A stretch of DNA of 23,299 nt from Sutterella sp. GTDB taxonomy: Bacteria > Pseudomonadota > Gammaproteobacteria > Burkholderiales > Burkholderiaceae_F. How positions within the stretch are numbered: the first letter of the stretch is position 1; every line of letters begins with the position of its first letter. The DNA lies in the NCBI GenBank assembly GCA_019410445.1, contig DXSO01000005.1, positions 10,352 to 33,650 of the forward strand, in the 5' to 3' direction. The position numbers and the translations under genes are program-made. The notes beneath the pieces are model-generated. The model saw only the letters and a program-made list of their open reading frames with translations. It had not been told where the DNA came from and did no database searches. Positions 7,827-15,126 of this stretch are shown piece by piece.

Positions 7827-8812
7827 CAGATCACCTTGGCAGTCATAAGATCATGGATATGAAGCGCACCGATGAGATGTCGATTCTCATCAATGACCAA
7901 TAATTGATTGATCATGCGTTCATCAATGACTTTGGCGGCGGAAGCTGCCATTGCTTCGGCAGATATGGTGGCGGGAGTTTTCGTCATGGCATCGTCAATG
8001 AGAATGCCGCGAATATCGCCCTGTTTCTCAATTAGTCGGCGCAAATCGCCCTCGGTGAAGATGCCGAGAACGCGATTTTCAGTATCGACAACAGCAGTCA
8101 TCCCGATGTGTTTTTTGGTGATTTCACGCGTAGCGTCGAGTACGGTAGTGCCGGTGGGGACAACGGGCACTTTTTCGCCGGTTCGCATGACATCTCTGAC
8201 ACGGGTAAGTAACTTACGTCCCAAAGCTCCACCCGGATGAGAACGTGCAAAATCCTCCTTGGTAAAGCCCTTGGCGTGCATGCAAGCAACAGCCAGAGCA
8301 TCGCCCATTGCCAGCGTGGCTGTTGTTGAGGATGTAGGAGCCAAATTTAAAGGACAGGCCTCAAATGGAATATGCACGTTGAGATTTACATCGGCGTGGC
8401 GAGCCAACGGGCTATTGGGATTTCCCGTGATTGAAATGAATTTCGCCCCTTCACGGTTAATGATCGGCACGATTGTAAGCAGCTCATTGGAGCTTCCTGA
8501 ATAGGAAATACCAATGACTACGTCATCGACGGTGATCATGCCTAGATCTCCGTGAGCGGCTTCTGCGGCATGTACGAAGAAAGCGGGCGTTCCAGTCGAG
8601 GCGAGCGTTGCCGCGAGCTTACGGCCAATGTGACCGGATTTGCCTACACCGCTGACGACGACCCGACCTTTGCAGTTGAGTAGTAATTCAACTGCTTGAC
8701 CGAAGTGATTCGCATCCAAGGTATCGGCAAGGTCTCTGACGGCTTGTGCTTCGTGCAAAAGAACTTCGCGGCCGAGTGCAATCGCACCGTCGTAGTTGAT
8801 TGTATCGTTCAT
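7826..8812 (-). CDS. kdsD: Arabinose-5-phosphate isomerase KdsD
   Basis: KdsD converts ribulose-5-phosphate to arabinose-5-phosphate, the first committed step to Kdo. The N-terminal SIS sugar-isomerase domain (about 35-180) shows GVGKSGHIG, SYSGSSNE and the LAPTSSTT loop. The linker ARSHPGGALGRKL is highly conserved, and two CBS domains fill residues about 205-328. It is the first gene of the LPS operon, divergent from hslR across 111 bases. The ATG at 8810-8812 lacks a strong ribosome binding site. TAAAAT on the minus strand in the intergenic region is the only -10-like hexamer I noticed, without a good -35. Confidence 0.96.
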   Translation of the reverse strand: MNDTINYDGAIALGREVLLHEAQAVRDLADTLDANHFGQAVELLLNCKGRVVVSGVGKSGHIGRKLAATLASTGTPAFFVHAAEAAHGDLGMITVDDVVIGISYSGSSNELLTIVPIINREGAKFISITGNPNSPLARHADVNLNVHIPFEACPLNLAPTSSTTATLAMGDALAVACMHAKGFTKEDFARSHPGGALGRKLLTRVRDVMRTGEKVPVVPTGTTVLDATREITKKHIGMTAVVDTENRVLGIFTEGDLRRLIEKQGDIRGILIDDAMTKTPATISAEAMAASAAKVIDERMINQLLVIDENRHLIGALHIHDLMTAKVI

Positions 8813-8908
8813 ATCAATGATGTAAAAGGCTTAGCTAAACACACCATTTTACCGCGACAGCGCTTTTCTCTACGAAGCGAAATTGCGGCTAAACTTTTCA
8901 AATCTCTT

Positions 8909-8917
8909 TGCTAAATT
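8909..8917 (+). promoter_or_regulatory. Putative extended -10 promoter of hslR
   Basis: TGcTAAATT on the plus strand matches an extended -10 element (TG at 8909-8910, hexamer 8912-8917). No convincing -35 lies 16-18 bases upstream, which extended -10 promoters can do without. The expected transcription start, about seven bases beyond the hexamer, falls at or next to the A of the hslR ATG at 8924. Confidence 0.4.
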
Positions 8918-8923
8918 TGACAC

Positions 8924-9322
8924 ATGACAGAACTTCAGTCCGTTCGTATCGACAAATGGCTTTGGGCCGCTCGATTTTTTAAAACGCGTACGCTTGCTCA
9001 GGAAGCTGTTGAGCTTGGGCGCGTTCGTCTCGAAGGCAATCGGATTAAATCATCACGAGAAGTTAGGGCAGGCGATCGATTGGAGATTACTCGCGGCGAG
9101 GAAAAATTTACTGTCTATATCGAGGCTCTTTCTACGGTGCGTGGCCCAGCTTCTGTGGCGCAGACTCTTTATCGAGAAACTGACGAATCACGTATTTTGC
9201 GTGAGGAAAATGCCGCAATACGGAAGCTGGCAGCTGAACCAGCTTTGGCGATTCGAAAGGGAAGACCGACAAAGCGAGATGCTCGAAAGATTCGATACTT
9301 CACGCGTTCGGGGTTTGAATGA
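8924..9322 (+). CDS. hslR: Hsp15-type ribosome-associated S4-domain protein HslR
   Basis: HslR (Hsp15) in E. coli is a heat-induced protein that binds 50S subunits carrying a stalled nascent chain with tRNA, helping recycle them. The S4 RNA-binding domain occupies residues about 7-65, beginning VRIDKWLWAARFFKTRTLA, nearly identical in style to the E. coli protein. The tail from about 90 is basic (KGRPTKRDARKIR). The length, 132, matches the family's 133. There is no ribosome binding site before the ATG, and an extended -10 lies immediately upstream, so the message may be leaderless. It is convergent with ychF, whose terminator begins within its stop codon. Confidence 0.93.
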   Translation: MTELQSVRIDKWLWAARFFKTRTLAQEAVELGRVRLEGNRIKSSREVRAGDRLEITRGEEKFTVYIEALSTVRGPASVAQTLYRETDESRILREENAAIRKLAAEPALAIRKGRPTKRDARKIRYFTRSGFE

Positions 9323-9359
9323 AAAATACCCCTTTCGAGCCCAAACTCGGAAGGGGTAT
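9322..9359 (-). terminator. Intrinsic terminator of ychF
   Basis: A 14-base stem (9326-9339 with 9346-9359) has one T:G wobble and a six-base loop. On the minus strand it is followed by five Ts, the last of which lies in the hslR stop codon TGA (9320-9322). On the plus strand no T-run follows it, so it is directional for ychF, although the stem may also protect the hslR 3' end. Confidence 0.9.
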
Positions 9360-9394
9360 AGAAACGAGGTATCAGAGCACCTCAAGAAGTTTTT

Positions 9395-10489
9395 TTAGAC
9401 ATTGAACAAGAAGTTCATGACATCACCATCGGCAACGATATAGTCCTTGCCTTCGGCGCGCATTTTGCCAGCTTCCTGAGCTCCCTTTTCTCCCTTGTAA
9501 GTGATGAAATCTTCGTAGCTGATGGTTTGAGCGCGGATAAAGCCACGTTCAAAATCGGTGTGAATGACACCTGCAGCCTGAGGTGCAGTGTCTCCTTTGT
9601 GAATTGTCCAAGCTCGAACTTCTTTAACACCAGCGGTGAAATAGGTTTGCAAGCCCAACAGATCATAGCCGGCGCGAATTACTCGATTGAGTCCGGGTTC
9701 GTGCATGCCCATGTCTTCAAGGAACATGGCCTTGTCTTCTTCATCGAGTTCTGCGATTTCAGCTTCGGTTTTAGCACAGACAGCGACAACAGGAGCATTC
9801 TCTCCTGCCGCAAGTTCTTTGACAGCATCAAGCAGCGGGTTATTTTCGAACCCTGTTTCGTTGACGTTGGCCACATACATGACGAGCTTGAGTGTGAGCA
9901 AAAAGAGCGGTCGAATGGTAAGAAGTTCTTCCTTGCTAAGCTGAGCGGCACGTGCAGGCTTGCCTTCATTGAGGAAGGGCAGAATTTTTTCGAGAACCTG
10001 TACGAGTTTGAGAGCTTCTTTGTCACCGCCTTGACGGGCTTGCTTGCTCCAACGATTGAGGGCTTTTTCCACGGAAGCAAGATCAGCCAGAGCAAGCTCA
10101 GTGTTGATAACTTCAATGTCGTCTAATGGGGAAATTTTGCCGGCAACATGGACAACATTGTCATCGGCAAAGCAACGGACGATATGTGCGATAGCATCGC
10201 ACTCACGAATATTGGCAAGGAACTGATTGCCAAGTCCTTCTCCCTTGCTGGCACCGGCAACAAGACCTGCGATATCCACAAATTCGACTGTGGCAGGCAC
10301 GATGCGTTCGGGAGAAACGATTTCTGCAAGTTTTTGCAAACGAGGATCCGGCACTTCGACAATACCCACATTGGGTTCAATGGTGCAGAACGGATAATTC
10401 TCTGCAGCGATGCCGGCCTTAGTCAAGGCGTTAAAGATAGTGGATTTGCCGACGTTGGGCAAACCAACGATGCCGCATTTGAGTCCCAT
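9395..10489 (-). CDS. ychF: Redox-regulated ribosome-binding ATPase YchF
   Basis: YchF is an Obg-family P-loop protein that prefers ATP over GTP, binds ribosomes and in E. coli dampens oxidative-stress responses. The P-loop GLPNVGKS is at residues 9-16, followed by switch regions (FVDIAGLVAGASKGEGLGNQF), a helical insertion around 130-200, and a C-terminal TGS domain (about 280-364) ending FLFNV. The length of 364 is typical. It lies downstream of pth, the common proteobacterial arrangement, after 76 bases. AGGA about ten bases upstream of the ATG is a fair ribosome binding site. A strong terminator follows. Confidence 0.97.
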   Translation of the reverse strand: MGLKCGIVGLPNVGKSTIFNALTKAGIAAENYPFCTIEPNVGIVEVPDPRLQKLAEIVSPERIVPATVEFVDIAGLVAGASKGEGLGNQFLANIRECDAIAHIVRCFADDNVVHVAGKISPLDDIEVINTELALADLASVEKALNRWSKQARQGGDKEALKLVQVLEKILPFLNEGKPARAAQLSKEELLTIRPLFLLTLKLVMYVANVNETGFENNPLLDAVKELAAGENAPVVAVCAKTEAEIAELDEEDKAMFLEDMGMHEPGLNRVIRAGYDLLGLQTYFTAGVKEVRAWTIHKGDTAPQAAGVIHTDFERGFIRAQTISYEDFITYKGEKGAQEAGKMRAEGKDYIVADGDVMNFLFNV

Positions 10490-10539
10490 GGCGGTGAATT
10501 CCTGTACGAAAAAAGTAAATCAGTTAATTATGGCTTAGC

Positions 10540-10567
10540 AAACGGAACTTTTTCAGAGGTTCCGCTT
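10540..10567 (-). other. Stem-loop at the pth 3' end
   Basis: 10540-10548 pairs with 10559-10567 (nine pairs including one wobble, ten-base loop), overlapping the pth stop codon. On the minus strand only three Ts follow within the arm and the next bases are mixed, so it is at best a weak terminator or a stability element between pth and ychF. Confidence 0.4.
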
Positions 10568-11216
10568 AGTGACTTTCGGTGTCAGTTTCTTGCTGCTTTT
10601 CGGTTTTTGCAGGTTTAGGAGGATGTGCATATTTGCCAAGAGTTCGTTCTGCATTATCGAACTTTCCTAGACAGAGATTATCAATGGCTTTGATTGCGCC
10701 ATCTAAGCACAATGAAATTCCCTCTGATTGTTCGCCCGTTGGTCGTCCGAGCACCCAATCGACCACAGCCATGTCCGGGCACAAATTCCTCGGATGCCCA
10801 ACCCCGATACGCAAACGCCAGAAATTCGGTGTGGACAATCGTTGAGTGATGTCCTTCAGACCGTTATGCCCTGCTGCACCACCTCCGAATTTCAGGCGCA
10901 TGGTTCCTGGAGCAAGGTCAAGTTCGTCATGCACGATCAGGATTTCTTCGGGAGTAATCTTGTAGTAAGCAGCTAGGGGTTGCACTGATTGACCAGACAA
11001 ATTCATATATGTCAGGGGCTTCAGAAGCCAGATGTCACCGGCGGGAGTTGAAATGCGCGCGGTTTCGCCGAAGAATTTGGCCTGATGAGTGAAATGAGCA
11101 CCTTTGCTGGCAGCAAGTCGATCGACAAAGTCAAAACCGACATTGTGCCGAGTATGGCGATATTCATCGCCAGGATTGCCGAGTCCGACGATGAGGGCGA
11201 TGGGCTTACGAGCCAT
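10566..11216 (-). CDS. pth: Peptidyl-tRNA hydrolase
   Basis: Pth releases peptides from prematurely dissociated peptidyl-tRNA so that the tRNA can be reused. The catalytic histidine lies in HNVGF (H24). Other active-site residues are N14 in GLGNPG, M71-N72 in TYMNLSG, D97 in VHDELDL and N118 in AAGHNGLKDI. After about residue 190 the protein has a lysine/glutamate-rich tail, longer than in E. coli (216 versus 194 residues). AAGGA six bases before the ATG is a clear ribosome binding site. It sits 35 bases after the DEAD-box gene and 76 before ychF. Confidence 0.97.
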   Translation of the reverse strand: MARKPIALIVGLGNPGDEYRHTRHNVGFDFVDRLAASKGAHFTHQAKFFGETARISTPAGDIWLLKPLTYMNLSGQSVQPLAAYYKITPEEILIVHDELDLAPGTMRLKFGGGAAGHNGLKDITQRLSTPNFWRLRIGVGHPRNLCPDMAVVDWVLGRPTGEQSEGISLCLDGAIKAIDNLCLGKFDNAERTLGKYAHPPKPAKTEKQQETDTESH

Positions 11217-11251
11217 AGCTATCCTTTTTTTAGTGAATCTTTAGCGAGAGC

Positions 11252-13048
11252 TTATTCGTAAAAACGAGACGTGTCGGAAAACCTGTTCTTTTTGTCTTTG
11301 AATCTTCCATCCCGCTTCTGACTGCGATCATCTTTATGCCAGGATTTTCGTTTGTCCTTAGCTTGTGTATGCGTGTTGCCGACATTGCCCCGTGCATCAT
11401 CCTCAAAGCGTTTGGGAGCGCGGTCAAAACGCACTGTGACACGGCGTCCCTTGATGGTGCTTTCACCGAGTGAGTCGATCACAGCTGCAGCAACGGATTG
11501 TTCGACTTCAACAAGAGTAAAAGATTCCGTGATTTCGATCGCTCCGATTTTCCGACTGGGAATCCCTGCCTCATTGGCAATAGCACCAACGATATCTCCG
11601 GGACGTACACCTGCTTTGTGACCTGTGCTGATGTAGATGCGGCTCATGCCTGCCTCCGGCGCTTCGGTTAGCCGATGGGGACGGTTTTTTTCTCGCTTAG
11701 GACGTTCAAAAGGTGTCGCAGCCGGAATTTCTTCTTCTGTGCCATCGCCATGGACGGCTTTGTTTGCCAAGGCAACGGCTGCACAGGCAACTTCCATGGG
11801 GTCAAATTCTGAGCAGAGTGCTTCTACAACCACTCGACAGCGCTCCAGTTCCTCGGTGTTGGTCAGTTCTTCCGCCAAGGCATTTTTGAGTGCAGAAAGT
11901 CGTTTGGCGCGAGCATCGGTAAGTGTTGGAACCGTACGCACTTCGATTTTGGTTTTAGTATGCGATTCCAAAAAGCGAAGTCGGCGATGCTCACGGGGTT
12001 CAATGACGGAAATTGCTGTACCGGTTCGACCTGCTCGGCCAGTTCGACCAATGCGATGAACATACGTTTCCGGTGAAGCGGGCAACCCTAGATTGACCAC
12101 GTGAGAAAGATTTTCGAGATCGATGCCTCGTGCGGCAACATCGGTAGCGACAATAAGTTCGATGGAACCGTTTTTAGCACGTTTCATGACACGATCCCGG
12201 CTAGCTTGATCAAGTCCGCCATGCAGTGCTTCAACTGCAAAGCCGCGGGCTCGCATGGCTTCCGTGACTTCATCGACTTCTACTCGGGTACGAGCAAAGC
12301 AGATGGCAAGAGGAGCTTCTTCTACCTCGAGAATGCGCGCCAGTGCCGCCAAGCGGTGAGGTCGTGACACAACGTAGGCTACTTGAGGTACACGCGGAGT
12401 TTCCTCAGAGGTATTTTTTTCGATAACGATATGCTTGGGATTTCGCAAATGCTTGTTTGCGATTTCAAGGATACGTTCAGGTAGTGTGGCGGAAAATAAA
12501 GCTGTCTGATGCTGCTGTGGCAAAGCGGCTGTGAGCTCTTCCAATTCGTCAGCAAAGCCCATGTCAAGCATTTCATCGGCTTCATCCATGACAAAGAACT
12601 GCACTTGCGACAAATCAAGTGTGCCGCGATGCAAGTGATCGAGAGCTCGTCCAGGAGTGGCTACAACGACATGAACTCCTCGCTTCAAAAGGCGAATCTG
12701 ACGTGTGTAGTCTTGTCCTCCATATATCGGACAAGTGATAAGACCAGTTTCCTGCCCGAAATTTACGAAGCTTTCGCAGACCTGCAGGCATAACTCGCGA
12801 GTTGGTGTCAATACCAAGACGCGAGGGGATCCAGGCTTAGCTTCGGTTCCTGAGAATACCTCGACGGCAGGCAGTGCAAATGCGGCGGTCTTGCCCGTGC
12901 CGGTGGCGGCTTGTCCGAGGACATCGCCGCCTTTGATGAGTTCGGGGACTGCCGCAGACTGAATTGGCGTGGGTTCTTCAAAACCCAGACGCGCAATAGT
13001 CTCGCAGATTTTTTCAGAAAGCCCCAAAGGAGCAAAGGCGGAGGTCAT
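11252..13048 (-). CDS. deaD: DEAD-box RNA helicase, DeaD/CsdA type with DbpA-like RNA-binding domain
   Basis: This is an ATP-dependent RNA helicase, probably for ribosome assembly or mRNA turnover, especially in the cold. In the 598-residue protein the motifs run in order: Q-motif near TPIQ (27-30), Walker A ATGTGKT (48-54), PTRE, TPGR, DEAD (155-158), SAT (186-188) and HRIGRTGRAGR (331-341). A DbpA-type RNA-binding domain lies at about 467-545, then a basic disordered tail. I chose the ATG at 13048; an in-frame TTG at 13063 would add five residues, and neither has a strong ribosome binding site. The gene lies between rplY and pth, which are neighbours in many relatives, and after a strong terminator, so it probably has its own promoter. 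Confidence 0.92.
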   Translation of the reverse strand: MTSAFAPLGLSEKICETIARLGFEEPTPIQSAAVPELIKGGDVLGQAATGTGKTAAFALPAVEVFSGTEAKPGSPRVLVLTPTRELCLQVCESFVNFGQETGLITCPIYGGQDYTRQIRLLKRGVHVVVATPGRALDHLHRGTLDLSQVQFFVMDEADEMLDMGFADELEELTAALPQQHQTALFSATLPERILEIANKHLRNPKHIVIEKNTSEETPRVPQVAYVVSRPHRLAALARILEVEEAPLAICFARTRVEVDEVTEAMRARGFAVEALHGGLDQASRDRVMKRAKNGSIELIVATDVAARGIDLENLSHVVNLGLPASPETYVHRIGRTGRAGRTGTAISVIEPREHRRLRFLESHTKTKIEVRTVPTLTDARAKRLSALKNALAEELTNTEELERCRVVVEALCSEFDPMEVACAAVALANKAVHGDGTEEEIPAATPFERPKREKNRPHRLTEAPEAGMSRIYISTGHKAGVRPGDIVGAIANEAGIPSRKIGAIEITESFTLVEVEQSVAAAVIDSLGESTIKGRRVTVRFDRAPKRFEDDARGNVGNTHTQAKDKRKSWHKDDRSQKRDGRFKDKKNRFSDTSRFYE

Positions 13049-13096
13049 GGAAAGAGGTCTCAAACAAAAAGGTCAAATGCGAAATGTTTACACAAC

Positions 13097-13150
13097 AAAA
13101 AAACCCGTTTCCCTAGAGATATTCAATGAATATCTTAGGCAAGGAACGGG
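13097..13150 (-). terminator. Intrinsic terminator downstream of rplY
   Basis: On the minus strand GGAACGGG's complement pairs across a long hairpin: outer arms 13104-13112 and 13143-13150 (one bulged base), then CCTA/TAGG, then a perfect inner stem 13118-13124 with 13128-13134. Seven Ts follow on the minus strand (13097-13103). It separates rplY from the helicase gene. Confidence 0.9.
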
Positions 13151-13162
13151 CTTGAGCTGCGG

Positions 13163-13189
13163 ACGGCCGTACCGCAAAAGCACGGCCGT
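13163..13189 (-). repeat. GC-rich hairpin just after rplY
   Basis: The self-complementary octamer ACGGCCGT occurs at 13163-13170 and 13182-13189, separated by eleven bases that contain a GC...GC pair around AAAA. The two copies can form one hairpin in the rplY 3' untranslated region, 22 bases beyond the stop and ahead of the terminator. No T-run follows, so it may stabilise the transcript end rather than terminate. Confidence 0.6.
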
Positions 13190-13211
13190 TGAAAAGCAAT
13201 GAATTGCTTGA

Positions 13212-13790
13212 TTAAGCAGCAGGGGTGGCAGCATCGTCACCGGCAACATTAGCAACCGTAGCCACCGGAGTTTCGGGGCTGACAGCGGTCACTCCGGCCG
13301 GAAGAGTGATGTCACCAACACGCAACGTGGTCTGGCTGGTCATGCCGGACATGTCGACGTCAATGTATTCAGGCAGATCCTTGGGCAAGCAAGAAACTTC
13401 CACGGAGCTCACGAGATGGCTGATGAGACCCTTGTCAATTTTGACAGCCGGGCTGTTTTCGCCACCGAAGAAGTGCAGCGGAACACGCATCGTCACGTTA
13501 GCGTTCGGGTCAATGCGCTGGAAGTCCATGTGCATTACCAGATTCTTGTAGGGGTGCATCTGGAAGGCACGCAGAACCACGAGCTGTTCGACACCGTCGA
13601 GTTCCATCGTCAGGATGGAGGAATGGAACTTTTCCTTCTGCAGTGCGTAGAACATTTCGTTGTGATCGATTTCGATCATGGCTGCAGGCTGGTTCAGGCC
13701 GTAAAGGATTGCGGGAACCTTGGCTTCGCGGCGAAGGCGGCGGCTCGCACTCGTACCTTGCGTTGCGCGGGTGGCGGCGGTGAATTTCAT
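13212..13790 (-). CDS. rplY: 50S ribosomal protein bL25 (long, CTC-type)
   Basis: This is the 5S rRNA-binding protein of the large subunit, in the long form carrying an extra C-terminal TL5/CTC domain. The N-terminal L25 domain (about 1-92) starts with the characteristic ASRRLRREAKVPAILYG and ends in HMDFQRID. The C-terminal beta domain (about 98-185) is followed by an alanine-rich end. GAGGT about ten bases before the ATG is a good ribosome binding site. The gene lies downstream of prs with a terminator-like hairpin between them, which suggests partial read-through or a separate promoter. Confidence 0.97.
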   Translation of the reverse strand: MKFTAATRATQGTSASRRLRREAKVPAILYGLNQPAAMIEIDHNEMFYALQKEKFHSSILTMELDGVEQLVVLRAFQMHPYKNLVMHMDFQRIDPNANVTMRVPLHFFGGENSPAVKIDKGLISHLVSSVEVSCLPKDLPEYIDVDMSGMTSQTTLRVGDITLPAGVTAVSPETPVATVANVAGDDAATPAA

Positions 13791-13812
13791 GGGTAATTAC
13801 CTCAAAATAAAC

Positions 13813-13847
13813 AAAAAAGTGTTCGCAGCCGCGACCAGCTGCGAACA
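13813..13847 (-). terminator. Intrinsic terminator between prs and rplY
   Basis: A perfect ten-base stem (13820-13829 with 13838-13847, eight-base loop) is followed on the minus strand by six Ts (13813-13818). It lies 33 bases after the prs stop and 22 bases before the rplY start codon, so it would end prs transcripts or set the prs:rplY ratio. Confidence 0.88.
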
Positions 13848-13879
13848 GGTTTCCAAAAAAGGACTCGGATTGTAGCGAA

Positions 13880-14830
13880 TTATTCGTTAAAAAGCTCGCT
13901 GACCGAGTCTTCGCGTGCGATACGCGAAATCGTTTCGCCCACAAGCGGTGCACAGGAAAGCTGGCGAATCTTGGGGCATTCTTGGGCTTCTGGACGAAGC
14001 GGAATCGTATCGGTGACGACCACTTCGTCAAGAGCGGAATTCTTAATGCGTTCGATGGCGTTACCGGAGAATACGGGGTGAGCGGCATATGCCAACACTC
14101 GAGTGGCTCCGCGCTCCTTCAAAGCACCTGCTGCATTGCACAACGTGCCGGCCGTATCAACGATGTCGTCAGTGATCACGCAAGTACGTCCCTTGACTTC
14201 ACCGATGATATTCATGATTTCTGCCACATTGGCGCGCGGACGGCGCTTATCGATAATGGCGAGATCAACGCCGAGCTCCTTGGCCATAGCACGGGCGCGC
14301 ACCACACCACCGACGTCGGGAGAAACCACCATCAGATCGGGGTACTGGTGAGAGACCAAGTCATTGAGCAGAACAGGAGTCGAGTAGATGTTGTCGACAG
14401 GGACATCGAAGAAGCCCTGAATCTGGTCAGCATGCAAATCCATGGTGAGGACGCGATCAATGCCGACGCTCTGAAGCATATTTGCCACGACCTTCGCCGA
14501 AATAGCCACTCGTGCAGAACGCGGACGACGATCTTGACGGGCATAACCGTAATAAGGCATCACGGCAGTGATGCGACGGCAGGAAGCGCGACGCAAAGCA
14601 TCAACCATGATCATCAGTTCCATCAGATTGTCATTGGTCGGTGCACAGGTGCTCTGGAGCACGAAAGCGTCACAGCCACGGACGTTCTCATTGATTTCAA
14701 CCATAACTTCTCCATCGGAAAAGCGGTTGACGGTTGCTCGACCGAGCGGGATGTTCAGGTACTGAGCCACTGCGTGAGCGAGCTTGGGATTGGCGTTCCC
14801 AGAGAAGACCTTCAGGCTGTCAGAAATCAT
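13880..14830 (-). CDS. prs: Ribose-phosphate pyrophosphokinase
   Basis: Prs makes PRPP from ribose-5-phosphate and ATP, feeding purine, pyrimidine, histidine, tryptophan and NAD synthesis. The ATP-binding flexible region shows MPYYGYARQDRRPR, followed by the catalytic HADQIQGFFD and the PRPP-binding loop VITDDIVDTAGT. I place the start at the ATG at 14830 (316 residues), because AGAGGG lies six to eleven bases upstream and the family begins this way (KVFSGNANPKLA). A GTG at 14860 would add ten residues. The leader contains two perfect hairpins. An intrinsic terminator follows the gene. Confidence 0.97.
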   Translation of the reverse strand: MISDSLKVFSGNANPKLAHAVAQYLNIPLGRATVNRFSDGEVMVEINENVRGCDAFVLQSTCAPTNDNLMELMIMVDALRRASCRRITAVMPYYGYARQDRRPRSARVAISAKVVANMLQSVGIDRVLTMDLHADQIQGFFDVPVDNIYSTPVLLNDLVSHQYPDLMVVSPDVGGVVRARAMAKELGVDLAIIDKRRPRANVAEIMNIIGEVKGRTCVITDDIVDTAGTLCNAAGALKERGATRVLAYAAHPVFSGNAIERIKNSALDEVVVTDTIPLRPEAQECPKIRQLSCAPLVGETISRIAREDSVSELFNE

Positions 14831-14883
14831 TTTTACCCTCTGTGGAGTGGGTGTATGCACGAGTTAACGAAGCAGAAATTTTC

Positions 14884-14922
14884 GGTGCGAAACGCACCTT
14901 TGGTCAAATTTCTTTGACCAAA
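14884..14922 (-). promoter_or_regulatory. Tandem hairpins in the prs leader
   Basis: Two perfect inverted repeats stand back to back: 14884-14889 with 14893-14898 (six pairs, three-base loop) and 14899-14908 with 14913-14922 (ten pairs, four-base loop). They lie 54 to 92 bases before the prs start codon. Neither is followed by a T-run on the minus strand; instead a T-run precedes the upstream one. They look like a structured 5' untranslated region or paired operator sites. Confidence 0.55.
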
Positions 14923-14943
14923 AAAACTAAAACTGCGCCAAGC

Positions 14944-14971
14944 AGTCTAGAACGCTCTTTGCAAAATGCAA
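14944..14971 (-). promoter_or_regulatory. Putative sigma-70 promoter for prs
   Basis: On the minus strand TTGCAT (14966-14971) and TAGACT (14944-14949) are separated by 16 bases. The -35 is poor beyond its TTG. The position fits, since it lies after the tRNA terminator and before the leader hairpins. Confidence 0.3.
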
Positions 14972-15007
14972 AGAATTTCCATGATGCTTTCGCAGTCCGT
15001 TGTGCAG

Positions 15008-15029
15008 AAAAAACACTGCACAAGCAGTG
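15008..15029 (-). terminator. Intrinsic terminator of tRNA-Gln
   Basis: CACTGC (15014-15019) pairs with GCAGTG (15024-15029) around a four-base loop. On the minus strand six Ts follow (15008-15013). It starts four bases after the encoded CCA of the tRNA, so the tRNA transcript probably ends here and prs needs its own promoter. Confidence 0.8.
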
Positions 15030-15032
15030 CTT

Positions 15033-15108
15033 TGGCAGGGGTGGAAGGATTCGAACCTTCGCATACCGGAATCAAAATCCGGTGCCTTAACCGCTTGGCG
15101 ACACCCCT
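15033..15108 (-). tRNA. glnQ-type tRNA: tRNA-Gln (anticodon UUG)
   Basis: The full cloverleaf can be drawn on the minus strand. Acceptor arms AGGGGTG and CACCCCT pair, the D-arm is GCCAAGCGGTTAAGGC, the anticodon stem CCGGA/TCCGG encloses the loop TTTTGAT, giving anticodon TTG, and the T-arm contains GGTTCGAATCC. The discriminator is G, and CCA is encoded (15033-15035). Anticodon UUG reads CAA, hence glutamine. It sits between ispE and prs, as in many betaproteobacteria. Confidence 0.97.
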
Positions 15109-15126
15109 AACCATATTGTGTCTTTA

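Noticed and set aside
8917..8922. A perfect TTGACA (-35 consensus) immediately before the hslR start codon
   Set aside because: No -10 element follows at 16-18 bases inside hslR, and initiation there would leave out the start of the gene.
9527..10126. A 199-codon open frame on the plus strand opposite ychF
   Set aside because: It mirrors the conserved ychF coding sequence, shows no family motif and has no ribosome binding site.
13982..14917. A 311-codon open frame on the plus strand opposite prs
   Set aside because: It is antisense to the highly conserved prs, has no recognisable domain and its composition follows the prs codon pattern, so it is a shadow frame.
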